The notes under the pieces are model-generated. The model ran no database searches. It saw nothing but the letters and a program-made list of their open reading frames with translations, and was not told the origin of the DNA. Shown in pieces: positions 37,844 through 45,537 of a stretch of DNA of 64,000 bases. Where the stretch lies: NCBI GenBank assembly GCA_943736015.1, contig OX031057.1, positions 36,914,501-36,978,500 of the forward strand, written 5' to 3'. The stretch's first letter is position 1. Each line of letters starts with the position of its first letter. The stretch comes from Tridacna crocea. Lineage: Eukaryota > Mollusca > Bivalvia > Cardiida > Cardiidae. The position numbers were made by a program, and so were the translations under genes.

Positions 37844-40800
37844 TTACACATACAGAGTTGACCATTTTGTTGCAATTTCTTATATTGTTAAACATCTGAT
37901 ATTAACGTGACTCACAGGAGAGGAACTTTATAAGCTAGTAGCTTTCGTTCCAATCCTTTTCACGCAACTTTACCTACCAGAACAGTATCATGTATGTAAA
38001 TATTATATTGAATAAAATATGTTTAAACTAAACTAGAGCCGTGTTTCTTGACGGATCACAATTTCGCGGATAAATTTTAGAAAGGGTCATCCAAGGAACA
38101 TCTCTGTGAAATTATTTCAAATTCTGATCAGCGGTTTCGGAGAAGAAGAATTTTTAAGAATTTCTTAATTTCCGTATAGTGCAAGTATTCACCAGAGCCA
38201 TGTTTCTCGACAGATTAAAATTTGACGAACACTGCTTGAAAAGGGTCACCCAAGGAACAATTCTGTGAAATTATTTCAAAATCTGACCAGCGGTTTCAGA
38301 GGAGAAGAATTCTTAAGAAATTCTTCATTTCTATATAGTGCAAGTAGCCCCTATTCACCAGAGCCACATTTTTTTCGGATCAAAATTTCACGAACAATTT
38401 TTGAAAAGGGTTACCCAAGGAACAATTCTGTGAAATTATTTCAAAATCTGACCTGCGGTTTCAGAGAAGAAGAATTTTTAAGAATTCCTTTATTTCTACA
38501 TATAGTGCAAGCAGCCCCCATTCACCAGAGCCACATTTTTGTCGGATCAAAATTTCACGAACATTTTTGAAAAGGGTCACCCAAGGAATATATCTTTGAA
38601 ATTATCTCAAAATCTGACCAGTGGTTTCAGAGGAGATTTTTAAAGAATTTTTTATGTTGCCATGGCAACCAGAGTTTTTGATGGAATCAAATTCTGTGAA
38701 TGTTTTTAAATTGGACCTCTCAAGGGACATTCCAGCCAAGTTTGGTTCAAATTGGCCCAACGATTTAGGAGGAGTTGATGTTTAGAGAATTGTTGACGCA
38801 CGACGCACAGACGCACGACGGACGACGGACACCGGGTGATCCTAAAAGCTCCCCTTGAGCACGTTGTGCTCAGGTAAGCTAAAAAGATCCACTTTGGAGA
38901 AATTCTTTCCAGTTAAAGATGTTCTGTGTGCCTATGCTTCATATAAGTAACGTTGAGACTAAGCTAAAGATAGCAGGTGCTATTATTTATCACAAAAAAC
39001 CTCCGACGACAGTGAAACGTTATTAAATTCATGACTTGTAAACTTTTAATAATTATGTTACACTGGTATATCTTCGCCTTTTTGGGCCCCAGTTATTTGT
39101 TTTTGTGACAGACGCATCAAATCGGGGAAACAAATGTACTACTACGGTATTTCGCGGAAGATGACGTCATTGTTGCTAAGGCGTATACACGTAGATTTTT
39201 TTTTCCTTGATAATTTAAATCAAGTGATGCATCGAAACGTGTTTAGAATCAACAAAATTGAGAAGCTAGTTGGACTTACCCCTTAGATACTGTGAGTCTA
39301 CTTTCGGTAAAAAACATGTCAAAGGGCTGTCTAGTTGTAAATAAACACATTTCTAACCCAACTACAAATGTAAACATGGATCCTAGACGGTAAATAGGCC
39401 AAAGATGATGATGTAGGACCATTTTCTGTCTGCCAATGGATATATGGGATACATCAAATCTCATATTCGTGTCTATGTATTCTTATTTTAATCAAGCTCG
39501 TTGAATAAAATGCATTTGAGGCCAAAATGATGGATAAATTTGATGACACATAAACAATCATGTAAGCTCCTCTGTTTAATTATACATTGGTTACCCCCCC
39601 CCCCTCCCCCCGGTCTCACAGACCCCGATTTAATCCCGATTTCAAAAATTTCAAAATCGGCGAGAAATCGGCTAGCTTCGGGAGAGTCGTAGTGCCTCCT
39701 GACTCAAATCGGCATCAATTCGGGATCAAAAATAGATCGGGACAAAAATTTCAACATGCGCAAATTTTTCTCCCGATTTGGAAAATCGTGCCGAAATCGG
39801 CGCACCTCGGTGTACCTCGTACTAAGTCGTCGTTCTTCGTAGTAAGCAAATCGGCGTTATTCGGCGTTATTCGGTCCTATTTCGGCGTACCTACCTCGGC
39901 GATGAACCCCGAATAACGCCGATGTACTACGAGTAACTCCCGATTCTCGCCGATGAACTGCGAAGAGATACGCGACTAGCATCACGAGCTACACCGACCT
40001 ACACCGAATAACTACGAACTGCTGAGATATCATCCGGTAGTACTACGAAGTACCCCGAATTCCGATTGGTATAAAAAGGCCAATCAACTTTGAAAACAAT
40101 TCATTTGCAGTTTTTTTTCCAAACCTTTAAACGAGACGGTTCCCTATACTTCGATACAATAGGACCAAAAAGGGGGCTTTCGAAGAAAAAGCAGTCAGCT
40201 ACAACAGATATGCCTCCTCCATCAAGCACCCAAATTCCACCATTAAGCACAGAGAACTAACCTGACCCTGATTTTATGGAGTTTGAGGATGACGTCTAAT
40301 ATCCATATGATAACTGATTTTGTTTTTTGCTGTTAATCACGGAATTTATACCCATCGGACGAAATCGTGGCATAATCCTGAAATAAGATTTGAAACTCAT
40401 AGTCAATTCGGATCTGTCGGCGTGTGTCGCAGTAAATCCTTGTGCACCGTAGTCCATCGTAGTAAGAAATCGGGACAATCGGTCTAGATCGTACTGTCTC
40501 GTAGTAACTCGGCTCCTAAACTCGGCGTACTTCGGAACAAAATCGGGGCAAAAGCGTAGTAAATCGTATCGCATCGTAGTTTTTCGCAGCCCATCGGGAA
40601 CACACCGATATATATGTCTAAAAATACTCCTCATCCAAGGATGATCGGAGAAAAAATGCGCTCTCCCGAAGCACTACGATTATTTTGGAAATCGGGGTCT
40701 GTGAGACCGGGGGGTAACCATTACATGGCAAAGAAGGGATCCATGGTAACCTAATTTGTCCCGTGACTGAAATCACAAGCTGAACGTACATTCCGGTTAC

Positions 40801-43800
40801 GCGGGATTAATGAAAGACGAGCGTTAATGTCAATGAACCCTTAAGTAGATCGTTTATTACGCCTGTCTCATTTGAAGACAAGGGAGACGATTCTATCGTC
40901 TGCACAGAATATGCAATCTTATGTCGGATTAGCTATATTGTAATAACCCGACCAAAACAGCCCAGGGTGAGGTTGCAATAATTAAGCATTTTGCCCGAGA
41001 TGTAAAATGCCATTTTCATCAATCTAGCACTCTAGTATAAGGGTTAACAGAGTCATAGATTACAAGAATCGTATAAAAGAAGAACACCTTCCGACGATCC
41101 TTATAGGACCTAAGAAGTCAACCGTCAAATGATGTTGGTTGGTTATCCTTGATAGGATGGTAAACATTGCGCAAAACGGAGAAAATGTTCGTTGCCAGTA
41201 TTTTCTCATGTTCCTGCATGCTTTCAAAATACCCTTCCCTTTTTAAAAAGCCCCATTCTTTAAGGTCATTAAAACCCAGCACATGTATTGTAATCTAAAT
41301 GTTAAATCTCCGTTTTGAACATGGAAAGTCGTTTGTTTTGAAAGTCTTTTTCAGTCTTGATAAAGTATATTTCAAATAAAATGGTAAACAAATAAAAAAA
41401 AAGCCTTTTAACTGAACGACACTGAAATTTTGACAACTTCAAGGGAAAAAAAAGTTTCAAAATACTTTTGGAAAAGGAAAAAACGCTAGTCACGAGTATT
41501 TTCTCTTTTTACCACTATGTTTTGTACTTTTCCTAGCCAAAAGGCACATTTTCAGCTGCTCTTAACTTATTATCTGCTAATTGCTTTAATGTAGACGGCC
41601 AAAATTTTTTGTTATTTTCTGAAGGGTTTTGTAAAGGGTACTCGCCTTCTAACAGTACTTTCAGTACTTTGATTACATAAAGTTGCGACTCAGGTCAGCC
41701 TGCTGTCTCCGCGCTAGCCTACCCAGGTGGAAACTGTTAGCTATTGGTCAGTTTTCAGCATATCAAAGACAGACTCCGTTACTGAATTAAAAAGACTTTA
41801 TAAATCCATGAATTATGATGACTTGCTTTATACGATATATTACAGAGATACACTAAACCCTCGTATAATGAGCATAGCCCATTATATGAACACTCGTGTA
41901 AGATCCTTTAGATGACATCCTGTAATTACACACTTTCTTACAACAAGCCGCACCAAAGGGTGGGCATGACAAGCCAGCAGATGGTCCCTAATCAAGATGG
42001 TTATGACAGACAGACAAACTAAAGCATCAGCTATTTAAGAAACAATCGTCTTTCCGTCGTGGTTTCTCGTTCAATAAACCACAGTTATTAGTTATAAAGC
42101 ACAATCAATAATCCACGGGGGCGATAGCCCGAATGGTTTAATCATGGCGCCTCATAACTCACAACGTGGTTTAAACAATTTTGCCATAAAAGGAGCATAA
42201 GTTACTGTAAGAGAGCTGTACCTTTAAATGCATATAGTTCTGTAAGTCTCGGTAGGATGACTCGAGTAAGCCCGAGTGTCACTTCCGGTGAAGTGATGAC
42301 GTCATACATAATTGGTATGGCCTCTGATAGGAAATCGAAGTTTTTCTCCTCGGATGCTATGGCGTCTAGAGCTCGAGCGTAACCCCACAATCCCCGCGGA
42401 CTTCTCGGGTGTGAAACAATTATGCGGCTAAATCTTGACAGTGATCCTTTGAGATTCCCCTAATCCAGAGAAAAAGAAAATAATCGTTTTGTAGAATTTC
42501 AAATGTTCACATGATGAAAACAAAAATATGAGCAATGCTCCGTGAAAAGGGGATTTAAAGCATCTGCAAAATGTATCGAACCAGGTTAGCCTGCGCAGTC
42601 CGCGCACGCTGACGTGAGTCGAAACTGTTTTCGTGTTGTTGATAGATTTTTCATCAAAAGCCCATTTCACTTCCAGACTCAATCGGTTGTTAGACTGATG
42701 AATTTTACAGATATACAATACTGTGAAGGTTTTCTAAACACATTTAAGATGATATCACTTTTAACATTTATTTTCCAACTCAGTCTATGAATTACGTTTG
42801 AATTTTTCAGCGATAGGTTTTTCGTCACCGTAGACGTTGTTGCCATTGCTAATCGATTTGCAGTGCGCTGGTGTAATGCAGAGAAATGACCCTCCCCTAC
42901 AAAATGACCCAGGGGTCATGTCTCTACGTAGAGGAATGACCAGGGTCATTTTTCTACGTAAAGAAATGACCCCAGAGGATCATTTCTGTACGTAGAAAAT
43001 GACCCGGACCATTTGTATTTCATTTTGTAGGGGAGGGTCATTTCTCTGCATTACACCGCCATGTCTACGGCCATGTGACTGGCAGTATAGTTTCAAAATG
43101 GAAACTCCAGTGATAAGGACAAAGTTAGATAGATGTAGGTACCGAATCGGCAGAGTTGTGTCGAGTGTCTGCCTAAATGACAGTTTTCCAGCTATTGCAT
43201 CACTTAATGTAGTGATGATACTTTTTTTTTTAATTTGGATATTGCAAGAGTCTAACTTGCCCTTTTCGTTTCGCTTTTAAAACAGTGCAAAGACACTGCA
43301 TATAGAGTAGTGCATATGTTTTTAATCATTTATCAAACGATAAACTGTTTTACTTGCTCTAAAGAGGAAGGCTATTGAAAAGATGCACCTCTCCACACAC
43401 ACACACATACTTTCTTGTTACTTTTTTTTTTCTAGCATCAAAATGTTAACAGTTAAGCAACAGAATTTGCCAATTTTGTCCTCTGCGAATGCTTTCAATA
43501 TTGACTATCATTTCATGCTTTCTGGTAGGAAAAAGCAGTGAAAATATTTTTTGATCTTACCAGTCTGGTACCACTAGAAAAAATATCAATTTTCAGTTTC
43601 TTGTTGCCTAGGTTAATTGCTCGTGCCTTACAACCAGATAGAATTATGACGTCATTAACCTTACGTTTCTCGCGCTTGACGTAGGCCTAATATTGTAATG
43701 CGTTGCTATGCGGGAGGGGTACGCCATGTGGAATAACGGGAATAACGATAAGGCTCCTCCCAGAAATGGTTAAAAGCATAAATAAATAGAATTTTTTTTC

Positions 43801-44326
43801 AGTGAAAGATCGAAATATATTTCATCTCGTGAACACCATCGGTAATATTTCACTCGTGGCTGCGCCTCTCGTGAAAATATTACCGATCTTGTCCACTCGA
43901 TGAAATAAGTTTCGATCTTTCACAGAAAAAACAAAACAAAATCCTCTATGTCTTATAGTACAAAGAGTTGACTCACAGTATGTTGATACGTATACCTACT
44001 TGAAAAAAAAGAGAGTCTGCTTCATCCAGAGCTTCAACTAGATGATCATCGTCATCTTTTATACTGTCTTTCTTGTTATCTTCAGTGTAAAGTCTACGTT
44101 CTTTGGTGTTATTTAGTTCACCTTTATTCACTAAAACTATCACCATGGCGAGAGAAAATACCGCGAAAACAACAGAAAATATCAAATAACATTGAGCAAA
44201 GTTCATCTGCACATGTTTTTTGTCTATTGTCTCCTTGTTGTAATCCCCGTTCGAAATCGTTTGCTCTGGTTTCACAGCACTTTCACGCTTCCGTACATTT
44301 TTTGCATTACCTTTGCCTCCACCCAT
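23241..44326 (-). CDS. ASPH: Aspartyl/asparaginyl beta-hydroxylase, complete eight-exon gene
   Basis: Eight minus-strand coding exons in perfect phase (1557 nt, 518 residues). Family role: an Fe(II)/2-oxoglutarate dioxygenase of the ER that hydroxylates Asp/Asn in EGF-like domains. Residues 1-40 are polar and cytosolic; one membrane helix lies at about 42-66 (type II); a short luminal stalk follows; TPR-like helices span about 95-300; the hydroxylase domain spans about 345-515. By alignment with human ASPH, H438 (in LWAHCGPTN) and H483 (in FEHEVWH) are the two iron ligands, and R447, H449 and R494 are the 2-oxoglutarate contacts. CKRAPKTC keeps the cysteine pair of the fold. The long Glu/Asp-rich luminal region of the 758-residue human protein is missing: the membrane exon splices straight to the TPR exon (SLFFQ|GNLKGSL). 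LINE, tandem-unit and MITE insertions enlarge the introns. Confidence 0.96.
23547..23774 (+). mobile_element. TTAA hairpin MITE, type 1
   Basis: TTAA on both sides; in ASPH intron 7, 150 bp upstream of the last exon. Confidence 0.93.
23878..24095 (-). mobile_element. Chimeric TTAA hairpin MITE: type-1 flanks, type-2-like core
   Basis: TTAACCCTTTCCCAAAC and GTCGTCTGCAAA flanks are type 1, but the core is GAGAAATTGCTCGTAACGAG with a full complement: the GCTCG centre of type 2 on a type-1 AGGAGAAA stem. Confidence 0.92.
24184..24430. mobile_element. Double-hairpin MITE, copy 2
   Basis: CGGACATTTGCGTAAATTGTC to TACGTAAATGTCCGAATGTT; one hairpin decayed, the other (CAGCCTGCGCCGACTGCGCA) intact. 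Confidence 0.85.
24570..25020 (+). mobile_element. Decayed type-1 hairpin MITE split by a SINE
   Basis: GGGTAGAAAATATGTAGTATA and CAACATTTTTCCCTTTTCCG are remnant hairpin arms; the SINE at 24714-24976 interrupts the right flank. Confidence 0.55.
24714..24976 (+). mobile_element. tRNA-derived SINE with 12-bp target duplication
   Basis: Pol III A box (TGGCTCAGTGGTCAGC) and B box (GTTCGATACCC) in a tRNA-like head, then a unique body ending GTTAAACCCCAATACAACC. Flanked by CCCCTATAGGTC at 24702-24713 and 24977-24988. It is inserted into a decayed TTAA hairpin MITE. Confidence 0.9.
25285..25553. mobile_element. Double-hairpin MITE, copy 3, complete
   Basis: ATGGCCTGCAACACGC and GGGTGTTACAGGCCAT are the outer inverted ends; both hairpins are intact (TTAGCCTGCGCAGTCCGCGC, TTAGCCTGTGCGGAGTGCAC). 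Confidence 0.92.
25588..25790 (+). mobile_element. TTTCATGCTT MITE, left part
   Basis: TTTCATGCTTTGCGGTAGGA through ATATGACGTCATATAC; stops where the half GTAATGCAG element begins. Confidence 0.7.
25791..25862. mobile_element. GTAATGCAGAGAAATGACC-ended MITE, half copy
   Basis: ACGTAGAGAAATGACCCATGG to GTCATTTCTCTGCATTACAC; only one half is present. Confidence 0.75.
26026..26254 (-). mobile_element. TTAA hairpin MITE, type 1
   Basis: TTAACCCATTATCACACAATC start and GGTAATGGGTTAA end; in ASPH intron 7, 114 bp downstream of the exon 7 donor. Confidence 0.95.
26368..26590 (-). CDS. ASPH: ASPH coding exon 7 (catalytic core, first iron histidine)
   Basis: Acceptor TTTTTCGTAG, donor ACAAG|GTAAAT. 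It encodes NCKRAPKTCQLL, RGQIKFSVLTPGTHLWAHCG and RIRAHLGLQIPEGP. It contains the first iron-binding His (H438) and the 2-oxoglutarate contacts R447 and H449. Confidence 0.97.
26705..26933 (+). mobile_element. TTAA hairpin MITE, type 1
   Basis: TTAA on both sides; 115 bp upstream of ASPH exon 7, on the intron side. It and the 26026 copy, in opposite orientations, bracket this exon. Confidence 0.94.
27583..27799 (-). mobile_element. TTAA hairpin MITE, type 1
   Basis: TCAA start, TTAA end; right hairpin arm has lost about 10 bp. Confidence 0.86.
28101..28303. mobile_element. ~200-bp palindromic MITE, copy 3
   Basis: GGGGTCCCTATTCACCAAAC to GGTTGGTGCATACGGGCC, centre GGCTAAACCATATGGTTTAG. A stray single end of the family is at 7827-7858. 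Confidence 0.88.
28503..28562. repeat. (GA)n with G-run
   Basis: GAGAGA tract of ~38 bp followed by G-runs. Confidence 0.95.
28972..29424 (+). other. Orphan 150-codon open frame inside ASPH intron 6
   Basis: Open frame starting MEFQVSVLINRPVVDVYV, on the strand opposite ASPH. No recognisable domain, splice pattern or repeat homology; the C-terminal part looks like low-complexity translation. A gene fragment, an old element or chance are all possible. Confidence 0.15.
29532..29671. mobile_element. ~140-bp palindromic element (ATTAATCAAGTGATTTCG ends)
   Basis: Near-perfect arms of about 55 bp: ATTGGCCCAGTTACAGGTAC / GGACCTGTAACTGGGCCAAT. Confidence 0.9.
29683..29860 (-). mobile_element. TTAA hairpin MITE, type 1, truncated
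   Basis: TTAACCCTTTACCAAAC start and intact hairpin. The right flank stops where another inverted repeat (CCTTGAGCGTGATTGG, 29857-29930) begins. Confidence 0.85.
29857..29935. repeat. Short inverted repeat (CCTTGAGCGTGATTGG)
   Basis: CTTGAGCGTGATTGGC / ACCAATCACGTTCAAGG arms around a GCG-rich loop, abutting the truncated hairpin MITE. Further GAGGTCA...CGTATTGG words follow to about 30055. Confidence 0.6.
30262..30397 (-). CDS. ASPH: ASPH coding exon 6 (start of hydroxylase domain)
   Basis: Acceptor TTATTTTCAG, donor AATG|GTAAGT. It encodes LLEENWEDIRDEAVNIL and EDLTDEGLWGKLLLYRN, matching the human LERNWKLIRDE and REKGDWSQFTLW segments. Confidence 0.96.
30430..30545 (-). mobile_element. 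Decayed hairpin MITE remnant
   Basis: AAACCTTTTACCATCGATTC, a weak hairpin around ACAAATGCTGGCACTCTAGC. Confidence 0.45.
31004..31144 (-). CDS. ASPH: ASPH coding exon 5 (TPR to catalytic linker)
   Basis: Phase 0/0 exon with acceptor CTCTACCAG and donor ATG|GTAATC. It encodes LGDKRGLFLSRYQRS and ARPWWSYEETTYKESLM, the conserved Q/RPWW-ET segment that precedes the hydroxylase domain. Confidence 0.95.
31312..32850. repeat. Tandem-unit element with hairpin start, in ASPH intron 4
   Basis: Begins with the hairpin GGTGGTTGTCGAAGGCAACAACCACC (stem GGTGGTTG/CAACCACC). From about 31870 there are roughly six diverged ~150-bp units with GAGTTAT..TTCTTGTGCA.TGCACTTTTC and TTTTTGAGTTATG cores. Boundaries are approximate. 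It resembles the 34-kb and 50-kb elements in architecture, not in sequence. Confidence 0.45.
33008..33236 (-). mobile_element. TTAA hairpin MITE, type 1
   Basis: TTAA on both sides; ends 42 bp from the donor of ASPH exon 4. Confidence 0.94.
33279..33473 (-). CDS. ASPH: ASPH coding exon 4 (TPR-like)
   Basis: A 195-nt phase 0/0 exon: DDDPNDCISMALLGRFYL, YGKAVDFLQRAVDID and NFYLDLGEAYIRIDELKK. It aligns with the human TPR around PNDGFAKVHYGFIL. A hairpin MITE ends 42 bp from the donor AAG|GTACAT. Confidence 0.95.
33735..33800. repeat. (GA)n microsatellite beside ASPH exon 3
   Basis: GAGAGA tract of about 38 bp in the intron just after the exon 3 donor, with a second short one at 33810-33830. 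A similar tract is at 31665-31697. Confidence 0.95.
33836..33975 (-). CDS. ASPH: ASPH coding exon 3 (TPR-like)
   Basis: Acceptor TGTTTACAG, donor GAG|GTACG. It encodes PPSSLGKLWSFLRHR and ETMERAERLYKE, the TPR region next to the loading segment. A (GA)n microsatellite lies about 55 bp downstream of the donor. Confidence 0.92.
34927..37736 (+). pseudogene. LINE ORF2 remnant: endonuclease C-term, reverse transcriptase, zinc-binding tail
   Basis: About 935 codons in one frame, interrupted only by the TGA at 36984-36986. The catalytic FADD motif is intact. The stop and the altered endonuclease SDH triad mean it cannot act on its own. Confidence 0.88.
34927..38034 (+). mobile_element. 5'-truncated LINE (Jockey/CR1-like non-LTR retrotransposon)
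   Basis: Flanked by an 11-bp target duplication, AGAGCCGTGTT (34916-34926 and 38035-38045), that falls within the repeat unit of the host element. The reading frame enters the C-terminal endonuclease (VVVTGDFNLN; the SDH motif reads RYH), continues through a reverse transcriptase (SNYRPVSLLN, DISKAFDKVWH, GVPQGSILGPLLF, FADDTS) and, after one in-frame TGA at 36984-36986 where Trp is expected (LEYADVI*), through a C-terminal region with a Cys-His cluster (CDCGEIESNQHYFFDC). A ~300-bp 3' UTR ends in AATAAA-TATGTTTAAACTAAACT. The 5' end of ORF2 and any ORF1 are missing. One stop and a clean duplication indicate a fairly recent insertion. The exact clade is uncertain. Confidence 0.92.
38887..39588. 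other. ASPH intron 2, no feature recognised
   Basis: Plain AT-rich intron between the tandem-unit element and the TIR element. Confidence 0.55.
39589..40719. mobile_element. 1.13-kb non-autonomous TIR DNA transposon with internal TATA box
   Basis: ~35-bp inverted repeats (GGTTACCCCCC, then GGTCTCACAGACCCCGATTT on both ends) flanked by ATT on each side (39586-39588, 40720-40722), a 3-bp target duplication. The arms are full of complementary CGTAGTA/TACTACG-type words. A TATAAAA box with an inverted CCAAT (ATTGG) at 40065-40076 and a short open segment after it suggest a remnant of the parent element's promoter. No transposase domain is recognisable; the superfamily is uncertain (3-bp duplication). 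Confidence 0.75.
41140..41640 (-). mobile_element. Two decayed hairpin MITEs in ASPH intron 2
   Basis: Remnant hairpins at 41155-41245 (GAAAATGTTCGTTGCCAGTA) and 41455-41530 (AACGCTAGTCACGAGTATTT), the latter with both flanks (41405-41640). Confidence 0.55.
42222..42459 (-). CDS. ASPH: ASPH coding exon 2 (TPR-like)
   Basis: Acceptor GGATTAG, donor AAAG|GTACAG, phase 0 to 1. It encodes GNLKGSLSRF, SPRGLWGYARALDAIA and LPRLTELYAFK, matching the human ASPH segment around SPRALYGKAQALDALA. Confidence 0.95.
42540..42660. repeat. GCATCTGCAAAAxGTATCG...CAGCCTGCGCAG repeat
   Basis: TTTAAAGCATCTGCAAAATG followed by a partial GCCTGCGCAGTCCGCGCACG hairpin. Relatives at 11800-11925, 15360-15430, 41640-41730, 44465-44560, 48745-48860 and 60485-60545. 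Confidence 0.6.
42870..43057. mobile_element. GTAATGCAGAGAAATGACC-ended MITE, copy 2
   Basis: GGTGTAATGCAGAGAAATGA ends, CCTCCCCTACAAAATGACCC subterminal, internal ACGTAGA hairpins. In ASPH intron 1. Confidence 0.88.
43320..43505 (-). mobile_element. Decayed hairpin MITE remnant
   Basis: TTTAATCATTTATCAAACGA start and TTTGTCCTCTGCGAATGCTT flank are recognisable; the hairpin is replaced by a CA-rich stretch. Confidence 0.45.
43508..43790 (+). mobile_element. ~290-bp MITE (TTTCATGCTT ends), copy 1
   Basis: TTTCATGCTTTCTGGTAGGA start, GGTTAAAAGCATAAATAAA end; internal TGACGTCA and TGCGTTGCTATGCGGGAGGG blocks shared with 61846-62139. Confidence 0.75.
43792..43932. mobile_element. GTGAAAGATCGAAATATATT palindromic element, copy 1
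   Basis: Arms GTGAAAGATCGAAATATATT / GAAATAAGTTTCGATCTTTC with a CGTGGCTGCGCCTCTCG tip; directly after a TTTCATGCTT MITE. Confidence 0.85.
44000..44326 (-). CDS. ASPH: ASPH coding exon 1 (cytosolic tail, membrane helix, stalk)
   Basis: Encodes residues 1-109 from MGGGKGNAKNVRK. The hydrophobic helix is about CYLIFSVVFAVFSLAMVIV, followed by a short acidic stalk (DDDDHLVEALDEADSLFFQ). The exon starts at a TACTCTCAG acceptor eight bases before the ATG, so a 5' UTR exon lies upstream. Donor CAA|GTAGGT, phase 0. Confidence 0.93.
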
Positions 44327-44607
44327 GTCTCTGCCTGAGAGTACAAAGTATATTATTTCTTGTTCTGTATCTCAATAACTACGAAAAATTCATTTGGCAA
44401 AAAAGACAGTATGCAAAACATGGTACATGGACAACATAGATAACACAGGAACCATAGTCTTTGAAAATGAGTTGAATGCATCTGCAAAAAGTATCTACCC
44501 GGTCATCTTGCGCAGGCTGACGTGGGTCGAAACCATTTAATTTGCGTCTATTTCCTGCTTGTCATAGGAGAAGTCTACTCAGTCGCATGTCAGGCAAAAT
44601 GGATTAT

Positions 44608-44648
44608 CAAGGGTCATTCGGACATTTGCGTAAAGTGTCGTCTCAAAG
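44608..44648. mobile_element. Double-hairpin MITE, isolated left end
   Basis: CATTCGGACATTTGCGTAAA then GTGTCGTCTC; the hairpin does not follow. The matching right half is at 45087-45200. Confidence 0.75.
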
Positions 44649-44773
44649 AAATTTCTCATGATTTGATTGGTTAATATGCCGGGAACATATATCATGTTCC
44701 CTGGCAAAAACCACGTAAAACCAGTTTCCCTTTGAAGTGCCCCGTAAACATCACTACGCGTGCAACACAACAT

Positions 44774-44880
44774 CCAAAATGGCGGAGTCGATCGATCACT
44801 GGACTGCACATTTATGCACCAAACTACACGTTATAGTGACGTCAGTTTCCAGTGACGTCAGTTTTCATTGAATTGGGGCA
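44774..44880 (-). promoter_or_regulatory. Candidate ASPH promoter: inverted CCAAT, two CREs, YY1-like motif
   Basis: Read on the minus strand the order is CCAAT (44872-44876), two perfect TGACGTCA boxes 16 bp apart (44853-44860, 44837-44844), then CCGCCATTTTGG (44774-44785), which resembles the YY1 motif found just downstream of many animal start sites. The cluster lies about 440-550 bp upstream of the first ASPH coding exon, which itself needs a 5' UTR exon. No donor for that exon was pinned down. The promoter role is inference. Confidence 0.55.
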
Positions 44881-44991
44881 CACAGAAGGAATTTCTATTT
44901 CGTTAGCATACTCGATTCGTGAAATTATAAAACAGGAAAATTTCGCTTAACGCGCTTTGAAAGGGTAACACTTTGCAGTATAATAAATTCG

Positions 44992-45085
44992 TTGTACGGT
45001 CAGGTGGCCTTCGGCTCGGGGCGACATGATTAACCACAGCCGTGAGCAAGTTTCCAAATCCCCTGCCACCTAACCATACAACTAA
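44992..45085. repeat. Inverted repeat upstream of ASPH
   Basis: GTTGTACGGTCAGGTGGC / CCACCTAACCATACAAC arms. It lies between the promoter-like cluster and the right half of a double-hairpin MITE. Confidence 0.7.
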
Positions 45086-45086
45086 T

Positions 45087-45200
45087 AATGTAGTCGTAAA
45101 GTGCCGTCCCGGATTAGCCTGCGCGGACTGCGCAGGCTAATTCGGGACGACACGTTACGCAAATGTCCGAATGCACCTTTTCGCGTGTTGCACTCCATAT
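45087..45200. mobile_element. Double-hairpin MITE, right half
   Basis: Hairpin TTAGCCTGCGCGGACTGCGC with complement, then GCAAATGTCCGAATGCACCT and CGCGTGTTGCACTCCAT. Confidence 0.85.
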
Positions 45201-45537
45201 TATTTTAGGAGGTTTAAAAGCCCTTTTCCCCCCGAGACTACCTCACATTTGCAATCACTGCAGGAGGGGTGGGATAGGAATTTGCATCGTCTTTGTTTTG
45301 ATACAATGTAAGAAAATTGGTGGAATTCTGACAAAATCATGCAAGAAATATAGCATGTTTGGTGTTCTGTGATTAGTTCTTTCGAACGATCCATACATCA
45401 TATTCCAGGGACACTTTTATCCGGATTTTACTCTTTGCTAATCTCCAAAATTTTATTCCTGTACAAATTGAAATCTTTGAAGACGCCAATAAAATGAGGT
45501 GCTAATCATGTTATTTTCTTAAAAAAAAATAAAAAAG

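Larger units (their letters stand above)
34120..38886 (+). mobile_element. Tandem-unit, Helitron-like non-autonomous element (with LINE inside)
   Basis: Starts at AACAAGAGGGCCAAGATGG, followed by GGATCGCTCACCTG. It contains roughly eight diverged ~165-bp units (each with GTGAAATTATTTCAAAATCT and a CAAGTAGCCC...ATTCACCAGAGCC end) and ends with ACGACGGACACCGGGTGATC, a GAGCAC/GTGCTC hairpin and AGGTAAGCTAA. The hairpin before a CTAA end and the lack of clear terminal inverted repeats suggest a Helitron-like element; this is inference. It lies in ASPH intron 2 and is split by a LINE. A related element in the opposite orientation is at 50401-51717. Confidence 0.6.

Noticed and set aside
44780-44870. 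Plus-strand short frame starting MAESIDHWTAHL as first exon of a divergent gene
   Set aside because: The ATGGCGG is better read as a YY1-like promoter motif; the frame ends after 30 codons and no donor was found.
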